Assembly: GCA_015207365.1 (NCBI GenBank)
Contig: JADEXA010000019.1
Location: 41,439-105,438 of the forward strand
DNA from: Vacuolonema iberomarrocanum LEGE 07170
GTDB lineage: Bacteria; Cyanobacteriota; Cyanobacteriia; Elainellales; Elainellaceae
DNA: 64,000 nucleotides
Reading direction: 5' to 3'
The notes under the pieces are model-generated. The model was given only the letters and a program-made list of their open reading frames with translations. It was not told the DNA's origin and did no database searches. Shown in pieces: positions 42,498 to 51,192 of the stretch. Both the position numbers and the translations under genes were made by a program. Numbering within the stretch: the first letter of the stretch is position 1; each line of letters starts with the position of its first letter.

Positions 42498-43340
42498 CTA
42501 GGCTTGAGAATCCGGGAGGGTAAGGGCGAGCTGATAGATATGGCGACGGGGAAGTTCGGTTTGCTGGGCCAGTTGGCGACTGGCTGCCGAGCGGGATAGT
42601 CCTTGTCGCAGGAGAGCGCTGAGTTCGGAGAGGAGTGCCTCATCCGTGAGCACGAGTTGAGACGGCGGTGCGCCAGCGATGACGAGGGTAAATTCGCCTT
42701 GGGGCGATCGCCGCTTAAACTCCGCCTGTGCCTCGTGAAGGGTGCCGCGCCAGAATTCCTCATGCAGCTTCGTTAGTTCCCGCGCCAGGGTAATGGCGCG
42801 ATCGCCCCCCAGTACCTCCGCCAAATCGGCCAGGGTTTGCAGCAACCGATGGGGGGATTCGTAAAGGACGAGGGTGCGGGTTTCGGGAATCAGGGACTGG
42901 AGGCGTTCGCGCCGTTCCTGCCCTTTAGCAGGCAAAAAGCCCTCAAAAACAAACCGATCACTCGGTAAGCCGGAGGCACTCAGCGCCGTAATCACAGCAC
43001 TTGCACCGGGAATCGGCACCACAGGAATATTGGCCTCAGCACAGGCTTGCACCAGCTCATAACCGGGGTCAGAAATACCTGGCATGCCCGCATCACTAAC
43101 GAGGGCGATCGCCTTTCCCGCCTGGAGTTTGACCACAAGCTCGGGCAATCGCTGGGTGCGATTGTGGTCGTGGTAACTGATTTGCGGGACTTTTACCTGC
43201 AAGTGCTGTAGCAACTTCCCGGTGTGACGGGTATCTTCCGCCGCAATCCAGTCCACAGTTTGCAACACCCGCATAGCACGCAGGGTCAGGTCTTCCAGGT
43301 TGCCAATCGGTGTGGCAACAACATAGAGCGTTCCGGTCAT
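42498..43340 (-). CDS. rsmI: 16S rRNA (cytidine1402-2'-O)-methyltransferase
   Basis: RsmI methylates the ribose of C1402 in the ribosomal P site. The 280-residue protein starts MTGTLYVVATPIGNLEDLTLRA and contains AEDTRHTGKLL, ALVSDAGMPGISDPG and VPIPGASAVITAL, diagnostic of the tetrapyrrole-methylase-like fold. Length is normal. It is leftward, with the F4-like palindrome beyond its stop. Confidence 0.96.
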   Translation of the reverse strand: MTGTLYVVATPIGNLEDLTLRAMRVLQTVDWIAAEDTRHTGKLLQHLQVKVPQISYHDHNRTQRLPELVVKLQAGKAIALVSDAGMPGISDPGYELVQACAEANIPVVPIPGASAVITALSASGLPSDRFVFEGFLPAKGQERRERLQSLIPETRTLVLYESPHRLLQTLADLAEVLGGDRAITLARELTKLHEEFWRGTLHEAQAEFKRRSPQGEFTLVIAGAPPSQLVLTDEALLSELSALLRQGLSRSAASRQLAQQTELPRRHIYQLALTLPDSQA

Positions 43341-43598
43341 AACAGCAGGAGCAAAGCGTCTCCTTCAGTGTACGTGAGGACTTTGGCCGTTTGGATGATC
43401 AGGATTGAGGAGGGACTTGGACTTTACCTTTTTTGAATATTGGACATCCCAGGAATCTTTCAAAGGGCGATCGCCGATCTTTCCTAAACTTGTAGCTTTT
43501 TTGTAGCATATTCCTGAAATATCCCTTCCTGCCGTTGTAGAATCCAGAGTTGTACTACAAAGTGTAGCATAAGCGATCGACCGGATTTGGAGGAGACA

Positions 43599-44573
43599 AT
43601 GACAACTCAAACAGCCTTACGAGCAGATACTTTCGCTGGCGAAGCAGATTTGGCGGCGATCGCCGCTCTCTACAACCTCTGTAGCCAAACCGATCGGTTA
43701 GATAGTTGGCTCTCCATCGACGAACTGCGTGAGGATTTGGATGATCCAGACTTTGACCTGGCCAAGGATCTGCGTTTGTGGCGCGACGCATCTGGGAATC
43801 TGCTCGCAACGGGCGAATTGTGGCAGCGCAAGATGTCCGATCGCACCCAAGCCTACGCTTCCTTCTGCGTCCACCCAATGGTGCGGGGCGAGGTGGAGGC
43901 GGCATTATTCACTTGGGCAGAGACACGGCTACGGCAAATGGCCGCCGCCGAAAACCATCCGCGCATCGAATTGCAAACAGGCTGCCGCGACACCCAAACT
44001 CACAAGATGGCTCTGTTTCCAACCTATGGCTTCGAAGCAGTGCGAGTGTTTTATCGGATGGCGCGATCGGTCTCCATACCCCTACCAGCCGTCGACCTCC
44101 CCGACGGCTTTCATGTCCGCCGGGTCAATCCAGAGCACGATGCGATCGCCTGGGTCGACATGTTCAACCAGACCTTCATCGACCACTGGAACCATAGCCC
44201 GACATCTTTAGAAGACTTCAACTACGACACCAACTTGCCTTCCTACATTCCAGGGCTGGATCTGGTTGCTGTCGCTCCCGATGGCAACCTGGCAGCGTTT
44301 TGTCGAAGTACCATCTTTGCTGAAGAGAATGAAAAACTGGGGCGAAAGGACGGCTGGATAACGAGCCTGGGGACACGGCGAGGCTATCGGCGCTTGGGGT
44401 TAGCCCGAGCCATGGTGCGCATGGGTATGCAGGCATTAGCCAAACAAGGTATGGACATGGCCCTTCTCGGTGTCGATTCCGAAAATCCATCCGGTGCGCT
44501 GCGGCTATACCAGTCTGAGGACTTCAGACTGCGCCATCGCTCAGTAGCCTTCAGCAAATGGCTAGACGCCTAA
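43599..44573 (+). CDS. GNAT-family N-acetyltransferase (tandem domains)
   Basis: The 324-residue protein has two GNAT-like halves, like mycothiol synthase-type enzymes. The second half is complete, with SLGTRRGYRRLGLARAMVRMG as the acetyl-CoA-binding motif A and NPSGALRLYQSEDF as motif B. The first half (LRADTFAGEADLAAIAAL to FPTYGFEAVR) is degenerate in motif A. It probably transfers an acyl group from CoA to a small-molecule amine; the substrate is unknown. The start at 43599 has GGAGGAG just upstream. The TAA stop runs directly into the palindrome at 44573. Confidence 0.86.
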   Translation: MTTQTALRADTFAGEADLAAIAALYNLCSQTDRLDSWLSIDELREDLDDPDFDLAKDLRLWRDASGNLLATGELWQRKMSDRTQAYASFCVHPMVRGEVEAALFTWAETRLRQMAAAENHPRIELQTGCRDTQTHKMALFPTYGFEAVRVFYRMARSVSIPLPAVDLPDGFHVRRVNPEHDAIAWVDMFNQTFIDHWNHSPTSLEDFNYDTNLPSYIPGLDLVAVAPDGNLAAFCRSTIFAEENEKLGRKDGWITSLGTRRGYRRLGLARAMVRMGMQALAKQGMDMALLGVDSENPSGALRLYQSEDFRLRHRSVAFSKWLDA

Positions 44574-44669
44574 TACCAATTCCATGAAAACCAAAACCAG
44601 GTCATTTTTTGAATCCCCGCAGTGGGATTCAAAAAATGACCTGTAGTCGATTCCTGGCGAATTGGTATA
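44573..44669. repeat. F2-like palindromic element
   Basis: Outer inverted repeats ATACCAATTCC/GGCGAATTGGTAT enclose arms CAGGTCATTTTTTGAATCCC and complement. Its architecture and ATACCAA end recall F2, but the internal arms differ. It starts at the last base of the GNAT stop codon. Confidence 0.75.
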
Positions 44670-44745
44670 AGTTTCTTGGGCATCAGCATCGCGCCAGTCG
44701 GCAATCGGTAGGCGCGATGGCACAACAAACAAGTGCGGCGCACCT

Positions 44746-45390
44746 CTATCGCCGCGATTGCAACTGGCGGTAGACATCGCGGATATCAACATTGTGGTGC
44801 GCCAAGGCAACGAGGGTGTGGTAGAACAAATCGGCCACTTCGCTGGCGATCGCCCCCGGCTCATCATCCTTGCAGGCCATCACCACCTCGGCAGCCTCTT
44901 CCCCAATTTTCTTGAGAATCTTGTTGTCCCCCCCCGCAAACAGCTTGCAGGTATAGGAGTCGGGGTTGGGGTTTTGCTGGCGATCGCGAATCACGGCAAA
45001 CACCTGGGAGAGCGTATCCGCAGGCGGGGACACAATGTCTTGGTCGACCTGATGGAAGCAACTGCGCTCCCCCGTATGGCAGGCGATATCTCCCACCTGT
45101 TCCACTCCGATCAGAAGCGCATCACTATCGCAGTCGTATCGCATGGAGTGGATATGCTGGAGATGCCCGGAAGTCGCCCCCTTGTGCCATAATTCTTGGC
45201 GCGATCGGCTCCAAAACCAGGTTTCACCTGTTTGCATGGTCTTCGCCAGCGACTCCCGGCTCATCCAGGCCATCATCAATACCGTGCCATCCAGATAATC
45301 CTGCACGATCGCCGGAACCAAACCCTGTTCGTTGTATGCAATTTCATCCAGGGGTACTGCCGCCGCAAACTTGTTGGAACCTACCGTCAT
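44746..45390 (-). CDS. hisI: Bifunctional phosphoribosyl-AMP cyclohydrolase/phosphoribosyl-ATP pyrophosphatase
   Basis: HisIE carries out the second and third steps of histidine synthesis. The N-terminal HisI half (about 1-120) has [28 protein letters not shown] and CHTGERSCF with its metal-binding Cys residues. The C-terminal HisE half (about 125-214) has [16 protein letters not shown] and SEVADLFYH. The ATG at 45390 gives 214 residues; a GTG two codons earlier is possible. No other his gene is in the window, as usual in cyanobacteria. Confidence 0.96.
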   Translation of the reverse strand: MTVGSNKFAAAVPLDEIAYNEQGLVPAIVQDYLDGTVLMMAWMSRESLAKTMQTGETWFWSRSRQELWHKGATSGHLQHIHSMRYDCDSDALLIGVEQVGDIACHTGERSCFHQVDQDIVSPPADTLSQVFAVIRDRQQNPNPDSYTCKLFAGGDNKILKKIGEEAAEVVMACKDDEPGAIASEVADLFYHTLVALAHHNVDIRDVYRQLQSRR

Positions 45391-45780
45391 GGCCACTCAA
45401 TCCTTTCTGCATTTGTTGGGAACTATATCAACCTTTGTCCACCAATGAGATTCTAGATTTTTTGAACCCCAGAGACACGGAGAGCACAGAAACAAGGGAT
45501 TGAAACCAGATCGACACCTATCTTCCTCTATCGGCGTTGGTCCGCGTTCATCTGCGGTCTCAAGTTTTTCAAATCACCTGCAATAGCCCCCGAAGCATCC
45601 TGTGCGATCGCCCATCACACTTGAGGAAAATTTAACGAATCCGCGTTCATCCGCATCCATCTGCATTCTCCAAGTTTTCCAAATCCTCTGCGATCGCCTT
45701 CATCATCATTCTCCAGCACTTAACCCATTTGCTCTGATAGCATACGGTCATGAAAACGCTGTGTTGGTCACTCGTCACCT
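45391..45780. repeat. Intergenic region with direct repeats
   Basis: 390 bp between the divergent hisIE and response-regulator genes. It contains a CACGGAG/CACAGA run (about 45463-45490) and two partial direct repeats of CCGCGTTCATC(T/C)GC followed by CAAGTTTT(T/C)C, at about 45541-45576 and 45643-45685. No gene is supported. Confidence 0.55.
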
Positions 45781-46491
45781 GTGGATATTCTCATCGTTGA
45801 AGACGAAGCTGAAATTGCCCAACTGATTCAGCTTTACCTCGAAAAAGAAGGGTTTAACTGTCGTCATTGCCGGGATGGCTTGACGGCGGTGCAAGTATTT
45901 CAGGAAACGCAGCCGGATTTGATTATCCTCGACCTGATGCTACCCGGATTGGATGGATTGGAAGTATGTGCCCGCATTCGGCAAAAACCGGGCAACAAAG
46001 ATCCCTACATCCTGATGCTGACCGCGAAGGGTGAAGAGATCGATCGCATCATCGGGCTCTCCACCGGGGCAGACGACTATATGGTCAAGCCCTTCAGTCC
46101 ACGAGAACTGGTGGCGCGGGTGCGCGCCTTGCTCCGGCGCACGTTGCGGGAAGGCGGGCGATCGCGCACTTACCAGACCCAACATTTCACCATCGATGTG
46201 GATCAGCGTAATGCCCAGCGTCACTTGGAGGGCCAATCCACTGATCCCCTGGACCTGACGACGCTAGAGTTTGATCTGCTCACGACCTTCATGAGCTATC
46301 CAGGTCGGGTTTGGAACCGCACTCAGTTGATCGAGAAACTCTGGGGCAGCGACTTTTATGGGGATGAGCGGGTGGTCGATACGCATATCGCCCGTCTTCG
46401 CAAGAAAATTGAGCCCGATCCCTCTAACCCTACTTTTGTTAAGACCGTTATTGGCGTCGGCTACAAGTTTGAAGATATGGCCGAAGCCTAG
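45781..46491 (+). CDS. OmpR-family response regulator
   Basis: The 236-residue protein starts at a GTG. The receiver domain (1-118) has E7-D8, phospho-acceptor D51 in LIILDLMLPG and Lys in YMVKPFSPREL. The winged-helix domain ends VKTVIGVGYKFE. It is a DNA-binding two-component regulator. No sensor kinase is adjacent, so its signal is unknown, and I cannot assign it to a named cyanobacterial regulator with confidence. Confidence 0.93.
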   Translation: MDILIVEDEAEIAQLIQLYLEKEGFNCRHCRDGLTAVQVFQETQPDLIILDLMLPGLDGLEVCARIRQKPGNKDPYILMLTAKGEEIDRIIGLSTGADDYMVKPFSPRELVARVRALLRRTLREGGRSRTYQTQHFTIDVDQRNAQRHLEGQSTDPLDLTTLEFDLLTTFMSYPGRVWNRTQLIEKLWGSDFYGDERVVDTHIARLRKKIEPDPSNPTFVKTVIGVGYKFEDMAEA

Positions 46492-46559
46492 CTTCTTGGG
46501 CGAAAATCGCGAAAATGAAGTCCCAAAGCTCAGCCTCTCACTGAAGGTTTTTGGGTCTT

Positions 46560-46622
46560 GACTTATGCATTTTGTTGATTTTGTGGCCGCGACGCGGCCA
46601 CAAAATCAACAAAATGCGTAAG
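46560..46622. repeat. Palindromic element F4, copy 2
   Basis: Imperfect outer ends GACTTATGCAT/ATGCGTAAGTC with arms TTTTGTTGATTTTGTGGCCGC and complement. The outer TTTTGTTGAT is shared with the copy at 8910, while the inner arm differs. It lies between the convergent regulator and comM genes and may act as a terminator hairpin. Confidence 0.75.
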
Positions 46623-46647
46623 TCCTGTGGGTTTTTAGTACTGAATC

Positions 46648-48180
46648 CTATTGCATCCGGTCAATCGTACGGTACTGGATCGCTTCAGCAACATGGTGAG
46701 CCTGGAGATCGTCGCTGCCTTCGAGGTCAGCAATCGTACGGGAGACTTTGAGGATGCGATCGGTGGCGCGGGCAGACAATCCGAGTTTGCGGATGGCTCC
46801 CTCTAGCAGCGCACGGCTGGTCTCATCGAGGAGGCACCACTTTCGCAGGTGTCGACTTTGCATTTCGGCGTTACAGCGCAGGCTTTCCTTTTGGAAACGG
46901 TGGTAGGAGCGATCGCGTGCCTTTTCCACGCGATCGCGCACCGACTCCGACTCTTCGCCCCCCGATACCCGCATCATTTCCTCGGGTTTGAGACGGTTGA
47001 CGGCCACTTGCAGGTCAATCCGATCCATCAGCGGCCCCGACAGCTTTGCCCAATACTGTTCCCGTTGCCGGGGGCTACAGGTGCAGGGCTGTACCGTATC
47101 ACCGTAGTAGCCACAGGGGCAGGGATTAGTACTGGCAACCAGGGTAAACTGCGCTGGAAACCCCACGGACTGACGGGTGCGGGAAATTGTGACATAGCCA
47201 TCTTCCAGTGGTTGCCGGAGAAACTCCAGCACATCCCGCTTAAACTCCGTTAGTTCATCTAGAAAAAGGACGCCTCGGTGTGCCAGGGAAATTTCGCCCG
47301 GTTTTGGATAGCTACCACCACCAACCAGAGAAGGGCCAGAAGCCGAGTGGTGAGGGCTGCGGAAGGGGCGATCGCGCACCAATGCCCCCCGTTCTTTCAG
47401 CAGTCCGGCAACGGAGTGGATACGTGTCACCTCCAGCGCCTCCTCAAAGCTGAGGGGCGGCAGAATGCCGGGTAATCGGCGTGCCAGCATCGTCTTACCG
47501 CTGCCCGGTGGCCCAACGAAAATCAGATTATGCCCACCTGCTGCCGCAATTTCCAAAGCCCGTCGGGCTTGTGCCTGGCCTTTCACATCCTTCAGGTTAA
47601 GCAGGGGAAAAGCCGAACGGGACAATTCTTTGACGCCATTGACCTGAACCGGCTGATAGCGATGGGGCTCATTCAGAAAGTCTGAAACATCGGAGAGGTG
47701 CTTGAAGCCATAAACTTGAAGCCCCTGGACAACCGCAGCCTCTCTAGCATTTTCGGCGGGAACCAGAATGCCTTTCATGCCAAGCTTCTTGGCCGTAGCG
47801 GCGATCGCCAATACACCTGAAACAGGTCGCAGTGTTCCATCCAGCGAGAGTTCTCCCAGCAAGATGAAGTCATCCAACAGGTGTGGATTGACCTGCTCCG
47901 ACGCCGCCAAAATACCAAGGCTAATCGGTAAATCAAAACTGGGGCCTTCTTTCCGGAGGTCGGCGGGGGTCAAGTTAACCACAACTTTTCGCATGGGGAA
48001 CGCATAGTTGGCATTCTTCACAGCCGCTCTCACCCGTTCCTTCGACTCCTGCACGGCAGCATCGGGCAACCCGACAACCACAATACCCGGCAAGCCTCCG
48101 GCCACATCCACCTCAACCCCAACCTTCACCGCATCAATTCCAAGGAGCGATGCACTCCACACTCTCGCCAGCATAAGCAC
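46648..48180 (-). CDS. comM: YifB/ComM-family AAA ATPase
   Basis: The 510-residue protein has an N-terminal Lon-like domain (GGLPGIVVVGLPDAAVQESKE region), a central Mg-chelatase-type AAA module (Walker A FVGPPGSGKTMLA, Walker B GVLFLDELTEF) and the C-terminal Mg-chelatase-related region with a CxCG...CTC zinc motif (NPCPCGYYG...CTCSP). ComM is a helicase that promotes branch migration during natural transformation. It is not the chlorophyll chelatase ChlI, which lacks the Lon-like head. Co-occurrence with radA and nurA in the window is probably chance. Confidence 0.93.
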   Translation of the reverse strand: MLMLARVWSASLLGIDAVKVGVEVDVAGGLPGIVVVGLPDAAVQESKERVRAAVKNANYAFPMRKVVVNLTPADLRKEGPSFDLPISLGILAASEQVNPHLLDDFILLGELSLDGTLRPVSGVLAIAATAKKLGMKGILVPAENAREAAVVQGLQVYGFKHLSDVSDFLNEPHRYQPVQVNGVKELSRSAFPLLNLKDVKGQAQARRALEIAAAGGHNLIFVGPPGSGKTMLARRLPGILPPLSFEEALEVTRIHSVAGLLKERGALVRDRPFRSPHHSASGPSLVGGGSYPKPGEISLAHRGVLFLDELTEFKRDVLEFLRQPLEDGYVTISRTRQSVGFPAQFTLVASTNPCPCGYYGDTVQPCTCSPRQREQYWAKLSGPLMDRIDLQVAVNRLKPEEMMRVSGGEESESVRDRVEKARDRSYHRFQKESLRCNAEMQSRHLRKWCLLDETSRALLEGAIRKLGLSARATDRILKVSRTIADLEGSDDLQAHHVAEAIQYRTIDRMQ

Positions 48181-48265
48181 CCTGATGTCTGCGTCATTGC
48201 TGTTAGAGTGCCCATCCAGCTTAGAGGGCGAACAATGATGCGCACAGGCAGAGCATCAGGGAAAA

Positions 48266-48577
48266 TCAGGAATTGCGTTTGGCGCGTTCCTTTTGGGCGA
48301 TCGAGCGGTCAATCCGTGCCAACCACACCATGAGCGCAACCACGCCTATTTGCAACGCAAAATTAGGTAATGCGGTTCCCACATCCCGTCCAGCAATCAG
48401 TTGTGCCAGAAAGACTAATGCACCAACAAAACCGGACAGCCCAAATGTCAGATAGATAAAAAAGCGTAGACCCCGATAGGGAGCACGAGCTTCTTCCCGT
48501 AGCTGTTCTAATTTTTCGGGAGAAAGACGCGAGGCAGGACGCTTACCCTGCAAGTTGCCAGAGGCGGGATCAGGCAT
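48266..48577 (-). CDS. DUF3493-type membrane protein
   Basis: 103 residues from the ATG at 48577. A polar head (1-35) leads to EEARAPYRGLRFFIYLTFGLSG, characteristic of DUF3493, followed by two membrane helices (about 43-65 and 76-92) and a basic tail. The family occurs in cyanobacteria and plants and may be thylakoid-related, but its role is not established. The upstream extension to 48679 overlaps the kinase gene and is rejected. It begins 31 bp after the kinase stop, suggesting cotranscription. Confidence 0.82.
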   Translation of the reverse strand: MPDPASGNLQGKRPASRLSPEKLEQLREEARAPYRGLRFFIYLTFGLSGFVGALVFLAQLIAGRDVGTALPNFALQIGVVALMVWLARIDRSIAQKERAKRNS

Positions 48578-48608
48578 AAAAATCACTATGAAACGTACTT
48601 GTTCTACG

Positions 48609-50264
48609 CTACCAAATACCGCGCTTACCACTGGGGTGAATTGTCGCCCAGTTTGTGCGGGCTTGGGAAAGCTGAGCATCCGTAATCTTTGCCCCAGTCA
48701 GATCCGCACCGCAGAGATTTGCGCCCCGCAGGTTGGCATTGCTCAGGTAGGCATAACTCAAATCCGCCCCCCGCAAATCCGTATTCTGTAGATCCGCGTG
48801 GCTCAGGTAGGCTCGGGCTAGATTGGCATTCTTCAAATTTGCCTGGGTTAAGCCCGCCCGTCCAAAATCGGTGTTAAACAGGTTTGCTCCCTGGAGATTG
48901 ACTTTGCGGAGCCTAGCCTGGTGGAAGTTTGCACCCGAAAGATTGGCTTTTGCCAAATGCAAGGTGCTCAAATCATGGAAGGTAAAGTCGCGCTTGCCCT
49001 TACCGTAGGTCAGCACAACCTCCTCAGCAGAAGGTTTGGGCTTAGTATTGCCCGCTGAATTGCTGTCGCCACCGCCCGTGCTTGGCCCCGACAAACGGGC
49101 GGAGATGCGCGATCGCTCCATCGTCGTCAGGGTCGTGCGGGTCACGCCTCGCCGAGCACTGCCCCCGGTCATACCAGCCGAGTCCATCCCCGTCGCCTTT
49201 GCCTGCCGCGCCCGAATCGCGGCCGCCATCCGAGCCGTCGGCGACGAGTGCATCATTCGGCCGCCGTTGTTGCCATTGCTATTGAGATTGCCGCTATTTC
49301 CAGCGGTGTTATCTTCTCGTGTCGGTTTAACCGGCGTCACCATACTCTGCGCCAGGCTTTCCATGTAAGGCTCTAGATCCAGCGCCCGCAACACTTCTCC
49401 AGCATTTTGGTAGCGATGCCGTACCGAAACTTCCAGCATCTTTTGCATGACAGACGAAAAGTGATCGCTGACATGGACATGCTCTTCCCACATCATTTCC
49501 CCTGTGTTGGGGTTGTAAGACATATCCTTCGGTGATTTTCCTGTCAGCAGATATACGCAGGTCACCCCAAGGGCGTAGATATCGCTGGCATATACAGGCC
49601 GCATCGCCATCTGTTCGGGCGGTGCGTAGCCAGGAGTGCCGATCGCATACGCCGTCAATGCGGTTTGTTCAGAGGCATTGGCACGCGTGGGAGTCACTTT
49701 GTCCTTCACCGCACCAAAATCAATCAGCACCAGCTTCTTATCCTGGGTGCGCCGAATTAAGTTGGCCGGTTTAATGTCCCGGTGAATAACCTGATTGGAG
49801 TGGATGTATTGCATCATTGGCAGCACTTCACTGAGGAACTGCTTAACGCCGACTTCAGAGAAGGGGCCATTCTTTTTGACCTCCTGCTGCAAGGTAGAGC
49901 CGCTGATGTATTCCTGAACGAGATAAAATTCCTGGTTTGCTTCGAAATAGTCAAGCAGACGAGGAACCTGAGGATGATTACCAATTTTGCCCAGCGTCTT
50001 GGCTTCTCGACGGAACAGATCCCGTGCCATTTGCAACACATGGGGAGATGAGGCCGCTGGCCTTAATTGCTTAATTACGCAATAGGGGCTGCCGGGAAGT
50101 GACTCATCTTTGGCTAAAAATGTCGCTCCAAAACCACCGCGCCCCAGCTCTCGAATGCCCTGGTAGCGATCGCGTAATAACAGATTGGAACCACATGCCT
50201 GACACAGTTCAGTGTCGAGCAGGTTGTCAGGATTTGGACAGGCAGGGTTTAAGCAGTAGCTCAT
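48609..50264 (-). CDS. spkB: Ser/Thr protein kinase with Zn ribbon and pentapeptide repeats (SpkB-like)
   Basis: The 551-residue protein has an N-terminal four-Cys ribbon (CLNPACPNP...CQACG, residues 4-24). A complete kinase domain follows (about 32-300: glycine loop LGRGGFGATF, Lys in YCVIKQL, catalytic HRDIKPANLI, IDFGAV, GTPGYAPPEQ). A Ser/Gly/Asn-rich linker (about 310-430) leads to pentapeptide repeats (about 440-535, A(N/D)Lxx units such as LSGANFHQARLRKVNLQGAN). This is the architecture of Synechocystis SpkB, linked to oxidative-stress tolerance. All catalytic residues are present, so it should phosphorylate Ser/Thr. The symbol rests on architecture only. Confidence 0.9.
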   Translation of the reverse strand: MSYCLNPACPNPDNLLDTELCQACGSNLLLRDRYQGIRELGRGGFGATFLAKDESLPGSPYCVIKQLRPAASSPHVLQMARDLFRREAKTLGKIGNHPQVPRLLDYFEANQEFYLVQEYISGSTLQQEVKKNGPFSEVGVKQFLSEVLPMMQYIHSNQVIHRDIKPANLIRRTQDKKLVLIDFGAVKDKVTPTRANASEQTALTAYAIGTPGYAPPEQMAMRPVYASDIYALGVTCVYLLTGKSPKDMSYNPNTGEMMWEEHVHVSDHFSSVMQKMLEVSVRHRYQNAGEVLRALDLEPYMESLAQSMVTPVKPTREDNTAGNSGNLNSNGNNGGRMMHSSPTARMAAAIRARQAKATGMDSAGMTGGSARRGVTRTTLTTMERSRISARLSGPSTGGGDSNSAGNTKPKPSAEEVVLTYGKGKRDFTFHDLSTLHLAKANLSGANFHQARLRKVNLQGANLFNTDFGRAGLTQANLKNANLARAYLSHADLQNTDLRGADLSYAYLSNANLRGANLCGADLTGAKITDAQLSQARTNWATIHPSGKRGIW

Positions 50265-51192
50265 TCGGCTTCACTCTAGTTTCGATCGCCGGACAAATAG
50301 CATCCCATCAGGGCAGATGATGTGGTTCTGTATTGGGCTCTACATTTGATTATCCTTTGATTCCTAATGATTGGCAGTGCAGTTCTTTCGAGATCAACAG
50401 TGAAAAATTAGTAAAAGGAAACCAGAAACCCATTCAAGCGAACATAAAGATGCATATTTTTACGGAAGCTCAATGTAACAATATAGACACAAGGCAAGAA
50501 AGAGGAAATGCCTAAAGGAAGATTTAGCGAGCGGTGCAAACGCAAATCCATCACTGGCATAGCCTGCACAAATTGTATACAAATCTATACAAGATCCATC
50601 CTGATTGTGCTTTCCGAACATTAGCGTTCCCAAGTTGAGAAAGAGAATCGAGGTCGCCCAGAATTTTTCTGTTCAAAAGTTCATGAAAACTTCATCTAAA
50701 TAGCGAAGATTTCTTGTAATTAAGTTTAATGCAGAAAACGATAGGACTCATCGCTATCTCTATTAAAGATATTCTGTTTCATATCAAGAAATCTAGCTTT
50801 TTACCAGTGGGTAGTGACCCTTCCTAGAATTGTCCAGGCTTGCTCCTCTAGGAGGATAGAGCCCCATTCAAAGGGTTTCGAATACAAGTTTAGTTTGCAC
50901 CTTCTTATCTATTTATCACATCTACTTTGATGCGTATCAGCTTACTTTGTTGCTTATTCATTTAGACGACTTATTATCGCTGTTTTGTTGCAGCCGCTGG
51001 CAAACGAGTACAGCATGGAATTGGGCGATCGCCTAATCCATTCCTGAATCCCTGGGAATCGCTGCCAACAAGACGATAGAATCAGACGGTTGAGAAAGGT
51101 TGAGCCTATCAGCAGTGGGGTAGAGCGATCGCTCCCGTCTGCGGTTCTTGACCTTAAGGTACTGCTATTGACAACGCCTGAAGCGATTTCCT
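50265..51192. other. Intergenic region between divergent spkB and pheT
   Basis: About 930 bp, AT-rich, with no supported gene. It must contain promoters for both flanking genes. A CTCCTCTAGGAG palindrome lies near 50843-50854. I looked for tRNA-like T-loop and acceptor patterns here and found none. Confidence 0.45.

Noticed and set aside
46648..48180. Chelatase-like ATPase as chlI
   Set aside because: The N-terminal Lon-like domain and Cys motif identify it as YifB/ComM; ChlI is shorter and lacks these.
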